From Bacteroidaceae bacterium (GTDB lineage: Bacteria > Bacteroidota > Bacteroidia > Bacteroidales > Bacteroidaceae), in the NCBI GenBank assembly GCA_017631315.1, contig JAGBTN010000016.1:124001-188000 (forward strand): a DNA stretch of 64,000 bases, read 5' to 3'. The notes under the pieces were generated by a model. It had not been told where the DNA came from. It saw only the letters and a program-made list of their open reading frames with translations, and ran no database searches. Made by a program: the position numbers and the translations under genes. Shown here one piece after another: positions 62,861-64,000 of the stretch (its first letter is position 1; each line of letters opens with the position of its first letter).

Positions 62861-64000
62861 TTATAGGCCTTTTGACTTGCAGGCGTTAATTATTCTGTCG
62901 AGGGCTTCGTTGACTACAGAACGAGGGCAACCCACATTCATACGCATGAAGCCGAAACCGCCTTTGCCGAACATTGCTCCGCTATTCATGCCAACCTTGG
63001 CGTCGAAGGCAAAGAAATGGTTGAGTTCCTCTTGAGTCTTGAAGCCTAAGCCTGTGCAATCGAGGAATACCAGGAAACTTGCTTCGGGTATGATAGGACG
63101 AATGCGAGGACATTCCTTTGCAAAGCGTTCTGCGACGAGGTCGATGTTGCCTTGCACATAGTCGAGCATCTGCTGCTTCCACGCTCTGCCTTCCTCGCTA
63201 TAGCAAGCCATTACGCAGTCGCAGGCAAAGACATTGCCGAGGTCTTGATCCGTGCCCCATATGTAGTTGAAGTATTGCTCGCGAAGTTTCTCATCGTAAA
63301 CAATGGCCTGACTTGCCACGATGCCGGGCATGTTGAAGGTCTTCGTAGGAGCCTGAAGAGTGACGCTGATGCGGCGTGCTTCCTCGCTGACGCTGGCAAA
63401 GGGTATGTGTTTTCTGCCCTTGAAGAGCATGTCGCAATGTATTTCGTCGCTTATCACAACAACACCTTCTTCTGCGCAGATATGGGCGACCTGCTGCAAA
63501 TCTTCCTTCGTCCAACATATGCCTGCCGGATTGTGTGGGTTGCAAAGTATCATCATTTTGCAGCCCTTTATATCGCGACGAAGTGCATCGAAATCCATTG
63601 CGAATGAGGTTTCCGTACGACGCAACGAAGACTGTACGACTTCGCGCTTGCAGGTCTCTGGTACAAAACAGAAGGGATGATAGACGGGTTCTTGTATGAG
63701 GATGCGGTCGCCCTTCTCTGTGAAGGCTTGCAAAGCAAGGAAGATGCCGCTCACAACGCCAGGAACATATACAATCATCTCGCGTGTGATGTCTACACCA
63801 TGCTGTTCTTTGTTCCAACGAATGATGCTTTCGTAGTAAGGAGGATTCTGGCATGTGTAGCCCAAAATGCCTTGCTCCGTGCGTTTGCGTATGGCATCGA
63901 GCACAAAAGGAGGTGTTCGGAAGTCCATATCTGCCACCCACATCGGGATGAGGTCGTCGGTTCCGCATTCGTTCTTCACGCGGTCTATCTTTATCGCATC
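62861..64000 (-). CDS. MalY/PatB-type aminotransferase / C-S lyase (5' end outside window)
   Basis: A PLP fold-type I enzyme of the MalY/PatB group, which act as cystathionine beta-lyases or aminotransferases. Seen motifs: PMWVADMDFRTPPFV near the start, ILCNPHNPAGICWTKEDL, VVISDEIHCDML, and the PLP lysine in QAPTKTFNMPG. The in-frame codons continue to the right edge of the window (reading DAIKIDR before ATG... at 63979 is a GTG-type internal start), and the family's usual N-terminal lead is missing, so the true start lies beyond 64000. It ends in front of the palindromic terminator. Confidence 0.88.
   Translation of the reverse strand, partial: DAIKIDRVKNECGTDDLIPMWVADMDFRTPPFVLDAIRKRTEQGILGYTCQNPPYYESIIRWNKEQHGVDITREMIVYVPGVVSGIFLALQAFTEKGDRILIQEPVYHPFCFVPETCKREVVQSSLRRTETSFAMDFDALRRDIKGCKMMILCNPHNPAGICWTKEDLQQVAHICAEEGVVVISDEIHCDMLFKGRKHIPFASVSEEARRISVTLQAPTKTFNMPGIVASQAIVYDEKLREQYFNYIWGTDQDLGNVFACDCVMACYSEEGRAWKQQMLDYVQGNIDLVAERFAKECPRIRPIIPEASFLVFLDCTGLGFKTQEELNHFFAFDAKVGMNSGAMFGKGGFGFMRMNVGCPRSVVNEALDRIINACKSKGL

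Overview
The window looks like chromosomal DNA of a member of the Bacteroidales, most likely Prevotellaceae. Several signs point that way. Gene starts are preceded by the Bacteroidetes promoter pair TTTG / TAnnTTTG instead of a sigma-70 pair. There is a fused MurF-alanine racemase gene, a GSCFA-domain gene, a folP-cdaA operon and a DUF2520-kdsC-maf operon. There are BspA-type leucine-rich-repeat proteins, CotH and GLUG surface proteins, and a shared C-terminal tail (GxR...KGIxIVxGKK) of the kind seen on secreted Prevotella proteins. The assignment is by gene content and protein recognition only; no rRNA or tRNA gene was found.

Layout. 1-7.1 kb: yccF, trkA-dxs (minus), a GSCFA protein and murF-alr. 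7.2-13 kb: a secreted beta-helix protein, a three-gene FecBCD/BtuFCD-type ABC importer and the stand-alone murF. 13.2-17.2 kb: folP-cdaA, then pta-ackA. 17.3-23.8 kb: a BspA-like lipoprotein, an SDR, a YhhN protein, an ABC-F ATPase and an M13 peptidase. 23.66-32.0 kb is accessory: an AAA ATPase gene bracketed by a 192-bp direct repeat of the M13 peptidase 3' end, a candidate structured RNA, and a restriction-modification-like operon (methylase-like protein, Eco57I-type methylase, HEPN protein, GIY-YIG/helicase protein). 32.1-37.1 kb: rplY-pth-pepT-hslR-dnaG. 37.2-40.1 kb (minus): nitroreductase, DUF2520, kdsC, maf, lipoprotein. 40.2-45.4 kb: TonB receptor, methylmalonyl-CoA epimerase, DUF1080 protein and fmt. 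45.6-62.8 kb is a surface-protein region: a GH18-like protein and a CotH protein; a convergent Hanks-type kinase with a small partner gene; then a GLUG/dockerin protein, a BspA/cohesin-like/dockerin protein, a cohesin-like protein and a 60-residue peptide. The window ends inside a MalY/PatB-type aminotransferase gene.

How the genes work together. Core parts cover cell-wall precursor synthesis (two MurF-type genes, Alr), isoprenoid supply (dxs), folate and c-di-AMP (folP-cdaA), acetate overflow (pta-ackA) and translation/replication (rplY, pth, hslR, dnaG, fmt). The accessory block looks like a defence island. The right third encodes a family of large exported proteins that share modules and C-terminal tails.

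The main unexplained structures are six intergenic arrays built on a strict 22-bp period (1-46, 8646-8730, 25797-25884, 37183-37270, 42666-42753, 51613-51678); the direct repeat around the ATPase gene; the candidate RNA at about 26012-26361; and the HEPN-containing restriction operon, whose central part is visibly more AT-rich than its ends.
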